Shown here: in pieces, positions 9,394-22,774 of the stretch | Layout of the letters: each line of letters starts with the position of its first letter | How positions within the stretch are numbered: position 1 is the first letter of the stretch | Source: Rhodobacter sp. CZR27 | GTDB taxonomy: Bacteria; Pseudomonadota; Alphaproteobacteria; Rhodobacterales; Rhodobacteraceae | Direction: 5' to 3' | DNA: 64,000 nucleotides | Assembly (NCBI RefSeq): GCF_002407205.1 | Contig: NZ_CP023548.1 | Location: 2,070,501-2,134,500 of the forward strand | The notes under the pieces: generated by a model | Seen by the model: the letters and a program-made list of their open reading frames with translations, nothing else | The model's database searches: none | What the model was told of the DNA's origin: nothing | Translations under genes and position numbers: made by a program

Positions 9394-10728
9394 ATGGCGC
9401 GCACACTGCACATCGTGGGCGCCGGCATGGCCGGCTCCGAGGCGGCATGGCAGGCGGCCCGGATGGGCGTGCCGGTCGTGCTGCACGAGATGCGCCCCAC
9501 CGTCGGCACCTTCGCCCACCGGACCGGCCACTTCGCCGAGATGGTCTGTTCCAACTCGTTCCGCTCGGACGACGACGAGCGCAACGCCGTGGGCCTCCTG
9601 CACTGGGAAATGCGGGCGGCGGGCGGGCTGATCATGGAGATGGCCTCGGCCCACCGTCTACCCGCCGGCGGCGCACTGGCGGTGGACCGCGATCCCTTCG
9701 CGGAAAGCGTGACGCGCCAACTGCGCGAGCATCCGCTGATTTCGGTTTCGGAAGAGGAAGTTACCGATCTTCCCTCGGACGGCGACTGGATCATCGCTAC
9801 CGGCCCGCTGACCTCGGGCCGGCTGGCCGAGAGCATCCGCGCGACGACGGGCGCGCAGTCGCTCGCCTTCTTCGACGCGATTGCTCCCATCGTCTATGCC
9901 GAGACCATCGACATGTCGGTGGCCTGGCTCCAGTCGCGCTACGACAAGGGCGAGACCGAGGAGGAGCGCACCGCCTACATCAACTGCCCGATGAACCGCG
10001 AGCAGTACGAGGCCTTCATCGACGCCCTGCTCGCCGCCGACAAGACCGAGTTCCACGAAGGGGAAACGGCCGGATACTTCGACGGCTGCCTGCCCATCGA
10101 GGTGATGGCCGAGCGCGGACGCGAGACGCTGCGCCACGGGCCGATGAAGCCCGTGGGCCTGACCAACGCGCACCGGCCGGACGAGAAGGCCCACGCCGTC
10201 GTCCAACTGCGCCGCGACAACAAGCTGGGCACGCTCTACAACATCGTGGGCTTCCAGACCAAGATGAAGTACGGCGCGCAAACCGATGTATTCCGGATGA
10301 TCCCCGGTCTGGAGAACGCGAGCTTCGCGCGCCTTGGCGGCATCCATCGCAACACCTTCCTCAACTCGCCGACGCTTCTCGACGCGCAGATGCGGCTGAA
10401 GTTGAGGCCGAACATCCGCTTCGCCGGGCAAGTCACGGGCGTGGAAGGATATGTCGAGAGCGCGGCCATGGGACTTCTGGCCGGTCGAATGGCCGCGGCC
10501 GAGATCCTCGGCCGCGATCTGCCGCCGCCGCCGCCCGAGACGGCGATGGGCGCGCTGATCACCCACATCACCGGCGGAGCGGAGGCCAAGACCTTCCAGC
10601 CGATGAACGTGAACTTCGGGCTCTTCCCGCCGATCGACGCCAAGGGGGGCCGGCGCGGGCGCAAGGACCGCTACAAGGCCTATACCGACCGGGCCAAGGC
10701 AGCCTTCACGGAATGGCTGGCCGCGTAA
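9394..10728 (+). CDS. trmFO: Folate/FAD-dependent tRNA (uracil-5-)-methyltransferase TrmFO
   Basis: A 444-residue flavoprotein that makes 5-methyluridine at position 54 of tRNA using methylenetetrahydrofolate. An N-terminal dinucleotide-binding motif ([14 protein letters not shown]) is followed by the family block [14 protein letters not shown] and CSNSFRSDD. Length and C terminus fit the family (formerly Gid). It lies directly behind gyrA, and its 3' end overlaps gluQ by 16 nt, so the three genes are probably co-transcribed. Confidence 0.96.
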   Translation: MARTLHIVGAGMAGSEAAWQAARMGVPVVLHEMRPTVGTFAHRTGHFAEMVCSNSFRSDDDERNAVGLLHWEMRAAGGLIMEMASAHRLPAGGALAVDRDPFAESVTRQLREHPLISVSEEEVTDLPSDGDWIIATGPLTSGRLAESIRATTGAQSLAFFDAIAPIVYAETIDMSVAWLQSRYDKGETEEERTAYINCPMNREQYEAFIDALLAADKTEFHEGETAGYFDGCLPIEVMAERGRETLRHGPMKPVGLTNAHRPDEKAHAVVQLRRDNKLGTLYNIVGFQTKMKYGAQTDVFRMIPGLENASFARLGGIHRNTFLNSPTLLDAQMRLKLRPNIRFAGQVTGVEGYVESAAMGLLAGRMAAAEILGRDLPPPPPETAMGALITHITGGAEAKTFQPMNVNFGLFPPIDAKGGRRGRKDRYKAYTDRAKAAFTEWLAA

Positions 10729-11543
10729 CCCGCTTCGCGCCCTCGCCGACGGGGCCGCTGCACCTCGGCCACGCCTTCTCGGCCCTGACAGTGTGGGACC
10801 GGGCGGCGGGCGGAACCGCGCTGCTGCGCATCGAGGACATCGACCGAAGCCGCTGCCGACCCGAGTGGGAGGCGCAGATCTTCGACGACCTGCACTGGCT
10901 GGGACTCGACTGGCCGCTGCCGGTCATGCGCCAGTCCGAGCGCGCTGACGCCTATCGCGCGGCGCTGGACCGGCTTGCCGGCATGGGCCTCACCTACCCT
11001 TGCCGCTGCAGCCGCGCCGACATCCGCGCGGCGCTCTCGGCCCCGCAGGAGGGCGCGACCGGGCCGGACGGGCTGATCTATCCCGGCACCTGCCGCGGCC
11101 GCAGCATGGCGGAGGCCGGCCCCGAGGACACGATCCGCCTCGACATGGCGGCGGCGCTGCGCCTCGCCGGGCCGCTCCGGTTCCGCGAGACGGGGCCGGC
11201 ACGCGAGGGCTGGCACGAGGTCGGGCCGCTCGACCGGACGGCGGGGGACGTTGTGCTGTCGCGGCGGGGCTTCGGCACCTCATATCACCTCGCGGTGGTG
11301 GTGGACGACGCTGCGCAGGGCGTGACCGAGGTCGTGCGCGGCGAGGACCTGTTCGAGGCGACGGCGATCCACGTCCTGCTGCAGCGCCTGCTCGACCTGC
11401 CGGTGCCGGACTTCCACCATCACCGCCTGATCCGCGACGAGGCCGGCAAGCGGCTGGCCAAGCGCGACGATGCGCGGGCGCTGGCCACCTATCGGGCCGA
11501 GGGGCTTGCCCCGGCCGACATCCGGGCGATGGTGGGGCTGTGA
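10713..11543 (+). CDS. gluQ: Glutamyl-Q tRNA(Asp) synthetase
   Basis: A 276-residue paralogue of the glutamyl-tRNA synthetase catalytic core that glutamylates the queuosine base of tRNA-Asp. It has the class I motif as [12 protein letters not shown], a zinc-type cluster (PCRCSR, then Y and GTCRGR), and a KLAKRDDA sequence in place of KMSKS. It lacks the anticodon-binding domain of a full GluRS. The ATG lies inside the end of trmFO, suggesting coupled expression; two neighbouring tRNA-modifying genes make functional sense. Confidence 0.93.
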   Translation: MAGRVTRFAPSPTGPLHLGHAFSALTVWDRAAGGTALLRIEDIDRSRCRPEWEAQIFDDLHWLGLDWPLPVMRQSERADAYRAALDRLAGMGLTYPCRCSRADIRAALSAPQEGATGPDGLIYPGTCRGRSMAEAGPEDTIRLDMAAALRLAGPLRFRETGPAREGWHEVGPLDRTAGDVVLSRRGFGTSYHLAVVVDDAAQGVTEVVRGEDLFEATAIHVLLQRLLDLPVPDFHHHRLIRDEAGKRLAKRDDARALATYRAEGLAPADIRAMVGL

Positions 11544-11547
11544 CGCC

Positions 11548-11907
11548 TCAGCCCATTGGCACCTGGATCTCGACCTCCGCGCCCTCGCGCAGCGCCGTGT
11601 AGAAGCAGGAGCGGCGGTTGGTGTGGCAGGCCGGACCCTCCTGCTCGATCAGCATCAAGAGGCAGTCGCGGTCGCAATCCAGCCGCATCTCGACCAGCCG
11701 CTGCACGTGGCCCGAGGTCTCGCCCTTCACCCAGAAGCTCTGGCGCGAGCGCGACCAGTAGGTGACGCGCCCCGTCTCCAGCGTGCGCGCCACGGCCTCG
11801 ACGTTCATCCAGGCGAGCATCAGCACCTCGCCCGAGGCCGCATCCTGCGCGATGGCCGGGATCAGGCCGTTCGCGTCGAACTTCAGCGAGGCGGGATCGA
11901 AGGTCAT
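11548..11907 (-). CDS. hisI: Phosphoribosyl-AMP cyclohydrolase
   Basis: A 119-residue histidine-biosynthesis enzyme that opens the adenine ring of phosphoribosyl-AMP. Family motifs present are [20 protein letters not shown] and the zinc/magnesium-binding DCDRDCLL and [10 protein letters not shown] stretches. The start was placed at [10 protein letters not shown], preceded by GGAAAGGAA; an upstream in-frame ATG would add 22 unconserved residues. It is monofunctional, with no fused HisE domain. It converges on gluQ with a 4-bp gap and is divergent from the next gene. Confidence 0.95.
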   Translation of the reverse strand: MTFDPASLKFDANGLIPAIAQDAASGEVLMLAWMNVEAVARTLETGRVTYWSRSRQSFWVKGETSGHVQRLVEMRLDCDRDCLLMLIEQEGPACHTNRRSCFYTALREGAEVEIQVPMG

Positions 11908-11971
11908 CCGGGTTCCTTTCCAACGGGCGCAGGGCCGCTTATCTAGAGGCTTCAGCGCGAAGAGGAAAGCC

Positions 11972-12415
11972 ATGAGCGACAGCGACCTGATCAGCCTCTA
12001 TTCGGGGCGCATCCTCGAACTGGCGGCGGACATCCCGCACACCGGCCGGCTTCCCGATCCGCAGGGCAGCGCGCGGCGCCGCTCGCCGGTCTGCGGCTCC
12101 ACCGTCACGGTGGACCTGCGGCTGAAGGACGGGCGCGTGGCGGATTTCGCGCAGGACGTGAAGGCCTGCGCCCTCGGGCAGGCCTCGGCCTCGATCATGG
12201 GGCGGGCGCTGGCCGGTCGCAGCCGCGCCGAGGTGGAGGCCGCCCGCGATGCGCTGCGCGCGATGCTGGCGCAGGGCGGGCCGGTGCCGGCCGCGCCCTT
12301 CGACGGCTACGAGGTGCTGATGCCGGCGCGGGACTACCGCAACCGCCACGCCTCGATCATGTTGCCGCTGGAAGCCGCGGCCGAGGCGATCGCAGCAGCC
12401 GAAGGCGGCGAATGA
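11972..12415 (+). CDS. Iron-sulfur cluster scaffold-like protein (NifU/IscU N-terminal family)
   Basis: A 147-residue protein related to IscU/SufU. Two of the three scaffold cysteines are visible (SPVCGSTV and KACALGQAS). At the place of the third, the sequence reads RNRHASIML, aligning with HCSIL in IscU, so that ligand is alanine. It may be a carrier or a paralogue with a changed role rather than the main scaffold. No iscS or suf genes are adjacent. The start follows AGAGGAAAGCC. Family assignment is good; the role is uncertain. Confidence 0.75.
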   Translation: MSDSDLISLYSGRILELAADIPHTGRLPDPQGSARRRSPVCGSTVTVDLRLKDGRVADFAQDVKACALGQASASIMGRALAGRSRAEVEAARDALRAMLAQGGPVPAAPFDGYEVLMPARDYRNRHASIMLPLEAAAEAIAAAEGGE

Positions 12416-12445
12416 AAAGGCCGCCGCCTTGGGGAAGGCGGCGGC
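12412..12445 (-). terminator. Terminator, chiefly for the minus-strand small ORF
   Basis: An 11-bp perfect stem (GCCGCCGCCTT / AAGGCGGCGGC) with a 4-nt loop. Read on the minus strand it is followed by CTTTTC, a T-run; on the plus strand no T-run follows. It therefore fits the small gene at about 12.6 kb better than the scaffold gene that ends beside it. Confidence 0.7.
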
Positions 12446-12524
12446 AAGGAGCGTTTCCGGCCGTCAGGCGTCCTGGGGGACAGGCAGCGGGGCAACTGCC
12501 ACCGACCGGACCGCAGGCAGGGCG

Positions 12525-12647
12525 TCAGACGAGGTGCGGCAGGTAGAGGGCCGCGAACAGCAGGGAAAAGACGGTGGCCACGCCAAGGGCATCCTCGACG
12601 AGGGTGGCAGAGCAGCGGGACAGAATTTCCTTCATTTCGGTCAGCAT
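12525..12647 (-). CDS. Small predicted membrane protein (40 residues)
   Basis: The ORF reads MLTEMKEILSRC at the start and has one hydrophobic helix from about residue 21 to 38 (LGVATVFSLLFAALYL), ending PHLV. A CCGGAGACACGCC ribosome-binding region precedes the ATG, and about 80 nt after its stop a GC stem-loop with a T-run is oriented for this strand. These signs make it a real gene rather than a chance frame. I do not recognise a named family. It sits alone between the Fe-S scaffold gene and recG. Confidence 0.65.
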   Translation of the reverse strand: MLTEMKEILSRCSATLVEDALGVATVFSLLFAALYLPHLV

Positions 12648-12758
12648 GGCGTGTCTCCGGCCTGAATGTTCCTATATTGTTCCCACAGCCGTTAATGTCT
12701 GTAAAGAACTTTCTAAGAACGTAGCCGGAGAGCGTGACAGAAACTGTCGTGGTAGCCC

Positions 12759-17317
<4,559 letters not shown>

Positions 17318-18031
17318 TCAGGCCCCGACGGCGAAGCGGCGGTCGGATTCGGACGGCACCGGATCCCGCAGCACATAGCCCCGGCCCCAGACCGTCTCGA
17401 TGTAGCTTTCGCCACCCGTCGCCTCGGCCAGCTTCTTGCGCAGCTTGCAGATGAAGACGTCGATGATCTTCAGCTCCGGCTCGTCCATGCCGCCGTAAAG
17501 GTGATTCAGGAACATCTCCTTCGTCAGGGTGGTGCCCTTCCGCAGCGAGAGCAGTTCCAGCATCTGGTATTCCTTGCCGGTCAGATGCACGGGCTTGCTT
17601 TCCACCTCGACGGTCTTGGCATCGAGATTGACCACGATCTTGCCGGTGCGGATCACCGACTGGGCGTGTCCCTTGGACCGGCGGATGATGGCGTGGATCC
17701 GCGCGACCAGTTCCTCGCGGTGAAACGGCTTGGTCATGTAGTCGTCGGCGCCGAAGCCGAAGCCCTTGATCTTGTTCTCGGTATCGTCCGCGCCCGAGAG
17801 GATCAGGATCGGAGTGTCCACCCGCGCGAGGCGAAGCTGACGAAGCACCTCGTGCCCGCTCATGTCCGGAAGATTCAGATCCAGCAGGATGAGATCGTAA
17901 TCGTAGAGTTTCGCGAGATCGATCCCGTCCTCGCCCAGATCGGTGCAATAGACGTTCAGGTTCGCGTGGGTCAGCATCAGCTCGATGCTTCGGGACGTCG
18001 TCGGATCATCCTCAACCAGCAGTATTCTCAT
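17318..18031 (-). CDS. ctrA: Cell cycle response regulator CtrA
   Basis: A 237-residue OmpR-type response regulator. The receiver has Asp51 in [10 protein letters not shown] and a conserved [11 protein letters not shown] end; the C-terminal winged helix contains [10 protein letters not shown] and [14 protein letters not shown], a near-identical hallmark of CtrA. In alphaproteobacteria it controls flagella, gene transfer agents and, in some orders, replication and division; in Rhodobacterales it is usually not essential. It lies 95 bp downstream of sciP, on the same strand, with TTAA half-sites in the gap. Confidence 0.97.
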   Translation of the reverse strand: MRILLVEDDPTTSRSIELMLTHANLNVYCTDLGEDGIDLAKLYDYDLILLDLNLPDMSGHEVLRQLRLARVDTPILILSGADDTENKIKGFGFGADDYMTKPFHREELVARIHAIIRRSKGHAQSVIRTGKIVVNLDAKTVEVESKPVHLTGKEYQMLELLSLRKGTTLTKEMFLNHLYGGMDEPELKIIDVFICKLRKKLAEATGGESYIETVWGRGYVLRDPVPSESDRRFAVGA

Positions 18032-18061
18032 CGTTTACGCTCCGCATCGCCACCATGGGTA

Positions 18062-18088
18062 TTAACTACAATGGCCGCCAATGGTTAA
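18062..18088 (-). promoter_or_regulatory. Candidate CtrA half-sites upstream of ctrA
   Basis: The minus strand carries TTAACCAT (18081-18088), matching the CtrA half-site, and a second TTAA at 18062-18065. They lie 31-57 bp before the ctrA start, in an AT-richer patch between sciP and ctrA. The standard TTAA-N7-TTAA spacing is not met, so binding would be to a half-site. Confidence 0.45.
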
Positions 18089-18126
18089 TCACAAGTTACT
18101 CTTGCAGAAGCAGAGCGGAAAACAAT

Positions 18127-18405
18127 CTAAAGTTGCCGAAACTTCTGGATCATCGTGACCTTCAGGGCTTTCTCGCCGTGCGACATGACGGCGGACCGCC
18201 AGAGCGCGAATTCCTCTTCGGAAAGGGCATACCGGTCGAGTGCCTCCTTTTCGGTCAGAAGGCCGTGGACCACGGCCTTGACCACCGCGGCCTTGCGACT
18301 CGCCACCCAGCGCCGGGTGTCCGGGGGCGGAAGATCGGCGCGGCTGAGAACCGTGCCGTCCGGCAGCGTGACCTGCCGGGGACCGTCGACTCGCTTGAGA
18401 TACAT
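18127..18405 (-). CDS. sciP: CtrA inhibitor SciP (DUF1153)
   Basis: A 92-residue protein with the DUF1153 helix-turn-helix core (RRWVASRKAAVVKAVVHGLL, then TEKEALDRYALSEEEF). In Caulobacter SciP binds CtrA and blocks its recruitment of RNA polymerase. The ATG was chosen because GGAGGG lies 8 nt before it; upstream in-frame codons add unconserved residues. Its place directly before ctrA means activator and inhibitor could share a transcript. Only a small share of annotated genomes name it; most call it DUF1153. Confidence 0.88.
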   Translation of the reverse strand: MYLKRVDGPRQVTLPDGTVLSRADLPPPDTRRWVASRKAAVVKAVVHGLLTEKEALDRYALSEEEFALWRSAVMSHGEKALKVTMIQKFRQL

Positions 18406-18469
18406 CACCACATCCCTCCAACGAGCCGCAGGCTGACCCAGCAGGCTTAAGCATCGGTGAAACGTGGGG

Positions 18470-18497
18470 TTGAGACTGCGCAGCATTTTCCTATATT
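18470..18497 (+). promoter_or_regulatory. Predicted sigma-70 promoter of mnmA
   Basis: TTGAGA and TATATT are separated by 16 bp, with the -10 box ending 27 bp before the mnmA ATG. The hexamers are close to consensus. Confidence 0.6.
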
Positions 18498-18524
18498 GCG
18501 CGCTTCACCTCTCAAGGCCCTGCC

Positions 18525-19661
18525 ATGCTCGACCATCCGCTCAATTCGCTCGGCTTCGCCAAGCCGCCCTCCGCCACGCGCGTCGTGGTGGCCATGTCGG
18601 GCGGCGTGGACAGCTCGGTCGTGGCGGCCGAGCTTGCGGCCGAAGGCTATGACGTGGTGGGCGTGACGCTGCAGCTTTACGACCACGGGGCGGCGCTGGC
18701 AAAGAAGGGCGCCTGCTGCGCGGGCCGCGACATCCATGACGCCCGCCGCGTGGCCGAGACGATGGGCTTTCCGCATTACGTCCTCGACTACGAAAACACC
18801 TTCCGCGAGGCGGTGATCGACGAATTCGCCGATGCCTACCTTGCCGGGGCGACGCCGGTGCCCTGCATCCGCTGCAACGAGCGGGTGAAGTTCAAGGACC
18901 TGCTGCAGACCGCGAAGGAGCTGGACGCCGACTGCATGGCGACCGGGCACTACATCCAGCGCAAGATGGGCGCCGCAGGGCCGGAACTGCATTCGGCGGC
19001 CGATCCGGCGCGCGACCAGAGCTACTTCCTGTTCTCCACCACGCGCGAGCAACTGGACTACCTGCGCTTTCCGCTCGGGCATCTCGCCTCGAAGGCCGAG
19101 ACGCGGGCGCTCGCGGCGAGGCATGGCCTGCCCGTGGCCGACAAGCCCGACAGCCAGGACATCTGCTTCGTGCCGAACGGCAATTACGCAGCGGTGATCG
19201 AGAAGCTGCGCCCCGGCGCCGCCGATCCGGGCGAGATCGTGGACCTCGCGGGCAACGTGCTGGGCACCCACCGTGGCGTGATCCACTACACGATCGGCCA
19301 GCGCCGCGGCCTCGGCATCGGGGGCCTCGGCGATCCGCTTTATGTCGTGCGCCTCGATCCTGCGACGCGGCAGGTGGTGGTGGGGCCGAAGGAGGCGCTG
19401 TCCACCCGGATCGTGCCGGTGCGCGAGATCAACTGGCTGGGCGATGCGCCGCTGATGAGCCGCGCGGAATGGCCGGTGCTGGCCAAGGTCCGCTCCACCC
19501 GCGCGCCGCGCGAGGCGGTGATCCGGCCGGTATCGGACACCGAGGCCGAGGTGGAACTGATCGCGCCGGAAGACGGAGTCTCTCCCGGGCAGGCCTGCGT
19601 GTTCCATGCGGCCGAAGGCAGCCGCATCCTCGGCGGCGGCTGGATCTGGCGCGGCCGCTAG
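18525..19661 (+). CDS. mnmA: tRNA-specific 2-thiouridylase MnmA
   Basis: A 378-residue enzyme that thiolates U34 of Lys, Glu and Gln tRNAs using ATP and sulfur relayed from IscS. It has the PP-loop SGGVDSSV near residue 28, the catalytic cysteines in [10 protein letters not shown] and in [11 protein letters not shown], and the C-terminal beta-barrel half ([16 protein letters not shown]). Monocistronic with its own predicted promoter; its end overlaps the convergent olsB gene by 4 nt. Confidence 0.96.
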   Translation: MLDHPLNSLGFAKPPSATRVVVAMSGGVDSSVVAAELAAEGYDVVGVTLQLYDHGAALAKKGACCAGRDIHDARRVAETMGFPHYVLDYENTFREAVIDEFADAYLAGATPVPCIRCNERVKFKDLLQTAKELDADCMATGHYIQRKMGAAGPELHSAADPARDQSYFLFSTTREQLDYLRFPLGHLASKAETRALAARHGLPVADKPDSQDICFVPNGNYAAVIEKLRPGAADPGEIVDLAGNVLGTHRGVIHYTIGQRRGLGIGGLGDPLYVVRLDPATRQVVVGPKEALSTRIVPVREINWLGDAPLMSRAEWPVLAKVRSTRAPREAVIRPVSDTEAEVELIAPEDGVSPGQACVFHAAEGSRILGGGWIWRGR

Positions 19662-20407
19662 CCCGCGACCGCGCGCAGGGCGCGGGCGCGGGCCGGCGGA
19701 ATCGCCCGGATCTCGAGCCCGGTAAAGACGTGGAGCGTGTTCAGGTCGCGGTCAACCACGGCGTGATCCGACACCCATCCCCCCATCATCAGGTAGGTCC
19801 GCAGCAAGGGCGGCATCAGCAGCAGCGCGCGCTTGGCATCGGGCTTGCGCAGCGCGAGCTTCTGCGCGAAGCGGAAGACGTTGGGCGCCTTGACCCGCGG
19901 CAGCCAGCGCTTGGGGGCAAGGTGACGATCCTTCAGCATGGCGAAGGCGTCGTGATAGGCCTCGGCCTCGGTGCCGTGGAAGGACGAGCAGCCGAACAGC
20001 ATCTCCACCCCGGCCTCGTCCACATGCCGCGTCATCGCCCCCCAGGCGACGCGCAGGATGTCGGGATCGCGCCGGTCGGGATGGATGCAGAACCGCCCCA
20101 TCTCGACCATCGGACCGTCGAAGCTTTCCAGCGCCGACAGCTCGTAAAACTGCGCCGAATAGCTGCGGCCGATCTCGCCGCCGTGGGTCAGGGGCAGGAA
20201 CCGGAAGCAGCAGACCAGCTCGCCCGAGGCCGCATCCTCCACCAGCACATGGGTGCAGATCCGGTCGAAGTCATCGGCATCGAGACCCGCCCCCTCCTCC
20301 GCATGACCGCCGCGGAAGGCCAGCCAGCGCAGCGCCTGGGCGCGGCGGACATCCTCGGCGCCGGCAGCCAGGCGCGCGACATAGCGGCCCTTGCTGAGCG
20401 CGAGCAT
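19658..20407 (-). CDS. olsB: Ornithine-acyl-ACP N-acyltransferase (OlsB-like, GNAT fold)
   Basis: A 249-residue acyltransferase that would transfer a 3-hydroxyacyl group from ACP to the alpha-amino group of ornithine, the first step of ornithine lipid synthesis. The block [12 protein letters not shown], then [19 protein letters not shown] and [10 protein letters not shown], is typical of the OlsB/hemolysin-like family. The start at MLALSKGRY was chosen because GAGGAG lies 6 nt upstream; another ATG 6 nt earlier leaves no spacing. OlsA is not in the window. Confidence 0.85.
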   Translation of the reverse strand: MLALSKGRYVARLAAGAEDVRRAQALRWLAFRGGHAEEGAGLDADDFDRICTHVLVEDAASGELVCCFRFLPLTHGGEIGRSYSAQFYELSALESFDGPMVEMGRFCIHPDRRDPDILRVAWGAMTRHVDEAGVEMLFGCSSFHGTEAEAYHDAFAMLKDRHLAPKRWLPRVKAPNVFRFAQKLALRKPDAKRALLLMPPLLRTYLMMGGWVSDHAVVDRDLNTLHVFTGLEIRAIPPARARALRAVAG

Positions 20408-20510
20408 CGACATCTCCTCGTGTCTTGGCGGTGCGGAAAGGCGCCCTAGATATGAGGCGCGCCGCGGGGCGAAGCAAGCGGTCAAGCAGCCGCGGATCAG
20501 GGGAGCGACG

Positions 20511-20915
20511 ATGACGGACAGCGGGGAAAAGCTGGTGAAGACGGATGCGGAATGGAGGGCACAGCTGTCCGATCTGACCTACAAGGTCACCCGCAAGCAC
20601 GGGACCGAGCGGGCCGGAACGCATGACGACTTTCCGAAGGTGCCGGGGGTCTTCCACTGCGTCTGCTGCGGCGCGCCGCTGTTCGACCAGGCGCAGAAAT
20701 ACGAAAGCGGCACCGGCTGGCCCAGCTTCTGGGCGCCCATCGAACCCGAGGCGGTGGAGACGAGCACGGACCGCAGCTTCTTCATGCGCCGGACCGAGGT
20801 GCATTGCGCGCGGTGCGAGGCGCATCTGGGCCATGTCTTTCCCGACGGGCCCCAGCCTACGGGCCTGCGCTACTGCATGAACGGCGTGGCGATGACCTTC
20901 CAGCCCAAGGACTGA
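20511..20915 (+). CDS. msrB: Peptide-methionine (R)-S-oxide reductase MsrB
   Basis: A 134-residue repair enzyme for oxidised methionine. It has two zinc-type CxxC pairs (CVCCG and CARCEAHLGH), the substrate motif GTGWPSFW and the catalytic cysteine in RYCMNGVAM. Full-length for a free-standing MsrB with no fused MsrA. The start follows GGGGAGCGACG. Divergent from olsB, with a 103-bp gap. Confidence 0.95.
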   Translation: MTDSGEKLVKTDAEWRAQLSDLTYKVTRKHGTERAGTHDDFPKVPGVFHCVCCGAPLFDQAQKYESGTGWPSFWAPIEPEAVETSTDRSFFMRRTEVHCARCEAHLGHVFPDGPQPTGLRYCMNGVAMTFQPKD

Positions 20916-20975
20916 GGCGGGCGAACCCTCGCCCGTCGGCGCTCTCCGCCCTTGCGGCGGGGCGCCGGGCGGGGG

Positions 20976-21452
20976 TCACTCGATGACGTCCTCGGCGCGC
21001 AGGCGGCCGATGTTGCCGAACAGCTGGCGCAGGAAGCTGGTGCCCTGGATGTTCGATTCCGTCACACGGCGCGACAGCGGGACGATCCGCCCCTGTTCCA
21101 GCCCGAAGCGTTCGACGTTCTGCACCACGCCCGCCTCGGTGAAGCTGATCGCCAACACTTCGCGATCGACCTCCTGCGGCTGGCGGGCGCCGTAGTGGCG
21201 GTAGCGGCTCTGGACGTAATACCAGCCGGTATCGTTCAGCAGGCCCGAGGCCGAGGGGCGCCCGACCGTCTCGGCCACAGTCTCGCGCGTGTCGCGGCCG
21301 ACCTGCACCTGTTCCAGATCGGTGTCGGTGGGGATGTAGCCGTGGTTGCGGTAGATCGGCTGGCAGGCGGCGACCGCCACGGAAAGCGACAGGGCCAGCG
21401 CCGCCCTGCGCCATCCGAGTCCTGCCGATCCCAACCTGACTTCCCGCGCCAT
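20976..21452 (-). CDS. bamE: Outer membrane assembly lipoprotein BamE
   Basis: A 158-residue lipoprotein of the SmpA/OmlA family, a small subunit of the BAM complex that inserts outer membrane proteins. The signal peptide ends in a lipobox (SVAVAACQP), so mature Cys30 would be lipidated. The BamE core follows (VGRDTRETVAETVGRPS, then WYYVQSRYRHYG). It is divergent from the yceD gene with a 220-bp gap. Confidence 0.9.
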   Translation of the reverse strand: MAREVRLGSAGLGWRRAALALSLSVAVAACQPIYRNHGYIPTDTDLEQVQVGRDTRETVAETVGRPSASGLLNDTGWYYVQSRYRHYGARQPQEVDREVLAISFTEAGVVQNVERFGLEQGRIVPLSRRVTESNIQGTSFLRQLFGNIGRLRAEDVIE

Positions 21453-21672
21453 GACGACCCCTTGCCTTGGGGACCGAAGCCCCGTATCCCGAAACCCGAC
21501 GATGGACCGTCTGCGGCTCCGCCACCGGCTTACAGAAGGTCCGGCCTCTGTTCAAGAAAGGAACGAGGCCGCGCCCTGCCCCGGTCGCCCGGCAGCCGAG
21601 CGACACCACCGGCGGTAGCCCCCCGGCGCGGCCTTGCCCGCAACCGCCCGAAAACCGGAAAGAAACCGCGTC

Positions 21673-22269
21673 ATGTCGGAACCCGTGAACGCCTCGAACG
21701 CCGACCTTCCCCTTACCGTTCCCTTTCGCGTCGCCACCCTTTCGGCGCATCGGCCGACGTCCTTCTCGGTCGAGCCGGATGCCGAGACGCAGGCCCTGGT
21801 GGCCGCGCTTCTCGGCATCAGCGCGGTTCGGGGCATGGCCTTCCGCGGCGAGATCCGCCCGCTCGGCAAGCGCGACTTCGAACTGGAGGGCCGCCTTGCG
21901 GCGACCGTCGTGCAGCCCTGTTCGATCACGCTGACCCCGGTGACGACCCGCATCGAGGAGACGGTGACGCGGCGCTACCTCGCGGATTATGCGATGCCCG
22001 AGGGCGAGGAGGTCGAGGTTCCCGAGGACGACAGCGAACCGCTGCCCGAGGTCATCGACGCGGGCGCCGTCGCGGTCGAGGCGCTGGCGCTTGCCCTGCC
22101 GCTCTATCCCCGCGCCGCCGGGGCGGAACTGACCGAGGCCGCCTTCGGCCCGCCCGGCGCAGCGCCGCTCGGGGATGCCGACGTGAAGCCCTTCGCCGGC
22201 CTCGCCGACCTGCGGCGCCGGATGGGGGGCGACCCGCACGGCGGCGACGACCCGCAGGGCGACGCCTGA
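21673..22269 (+). CDS. yceD: YceD-family (DUF177) protein upstream of rpmF
   Basis: A 198-residue protein of the DUF177/YceD family, with the core RGEIRPLGKRDFELEGRLAA, the conserved cysteine in VVQPCSITLTPV, and an acidic stretch (EEVEVPEDDSEPLPE). In plants and bacteria the family has been tied to 23S rRNA maturation, and the gene is usually next to rpmF, as here. The start follows GGAAAGAAACCGCGTC. The C-terminal tail is Gly/Asp-rich and probably disordered. Confidence 0.85.
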   Translation: MSEPVNASNADLPLTVPFRVATLSAHRPTSFSVEPDAETQALVAALLGISAVRGMAFRGEIRPLGKRDFELEGRLAATVVQPCSITLTPVTTRIEETVTRRYLADYAMPEGEEVEVPEDDSEPLPEVIDAGAVAVEALALALPLYPRAAGAELTEAAFGPPGAAPLGDADVKPFAGLADLRRRMGGDPHGGDDPQGDA

Positions 22270-22407
22270 GGCCCCCGCGAAGGCCCGCCCGCGCCCCGCG
22301 CCCCGCGCGACCGAGGCTGCGGCACCCGGGCCCGGGCGGGCCCGGCATTCCCCCGCGCCGACTGGGACGGCCTGTCGCGGGCCCCGCGCCGGGGCACACA
22401 AAGGGGC

Positions 22408-22435
22408 TTGCGCCGGGCCAGAATCCCACTATGTT
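22408..22435 (+). promoter_or_regulatory. Predicted promoter of rpmF-plsX-fabH
   Basis: TTGCGC and TATGTT hexamers with a 16-bp spacer lie in the 273-bp gap between yceD and rpmF, leaving a leader of about 100 nt. That leader includes a compact inverted repeat (AGGGGCC-T-GGCCCCT). Confidence 0.45.
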
Positions 22436-22542
22436 CCGCGCCTCGTTCGACAAGTGGATCAGGCATGGGCGCCCCATGGGCCAGAGGCCGGATCCCGCAG
22501 GAAAAACAGGGGCCTGGCCCCTCCGTAACACGAGGTTGAGAC

Positions 22543-22749
22543 ATGGCTGTCCCTCAGAACCGAGTCACCCGCTCCCGCCGCAACATGCGTCGCTCGCATG
22601 ACGCTCTCGTCGCCGCCAACCCGGCCGAATGCCCGAACTGCGGCGAGCTGAAGCGCCCGCACCACGTTTGCGGCGCCTGCGGCCACTACGATTCGCGCGA
22701 GGTCGTGGCGACCTCGGCCGAGACCGACCTGGACGAGGACGCGGCGTAA
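22543..22749 (+). CDS. rpmF: 50S ribosomal protein L32
   Basis: A 68-residue ribosomal protein starting [21 protein letters not shown], with the zinc-ribbon pairs CPNCG and CGACG intact, so it is the zinc-binding form. The C-terminal tail is acidic (ETDLDEDAA). First gene of the widely conserved rpmF-plsX-fabH order. Confidence 0.97.
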   Translation: MAVPQNRVTRSRRNMRRSHDALVAANPAECPNCGELKRPHHVCGACGHYDSREVVATSAETDLDEDAA

Positions 22750-22774
22750 GCCGCGCCCCATCGCCCCGACCGCC

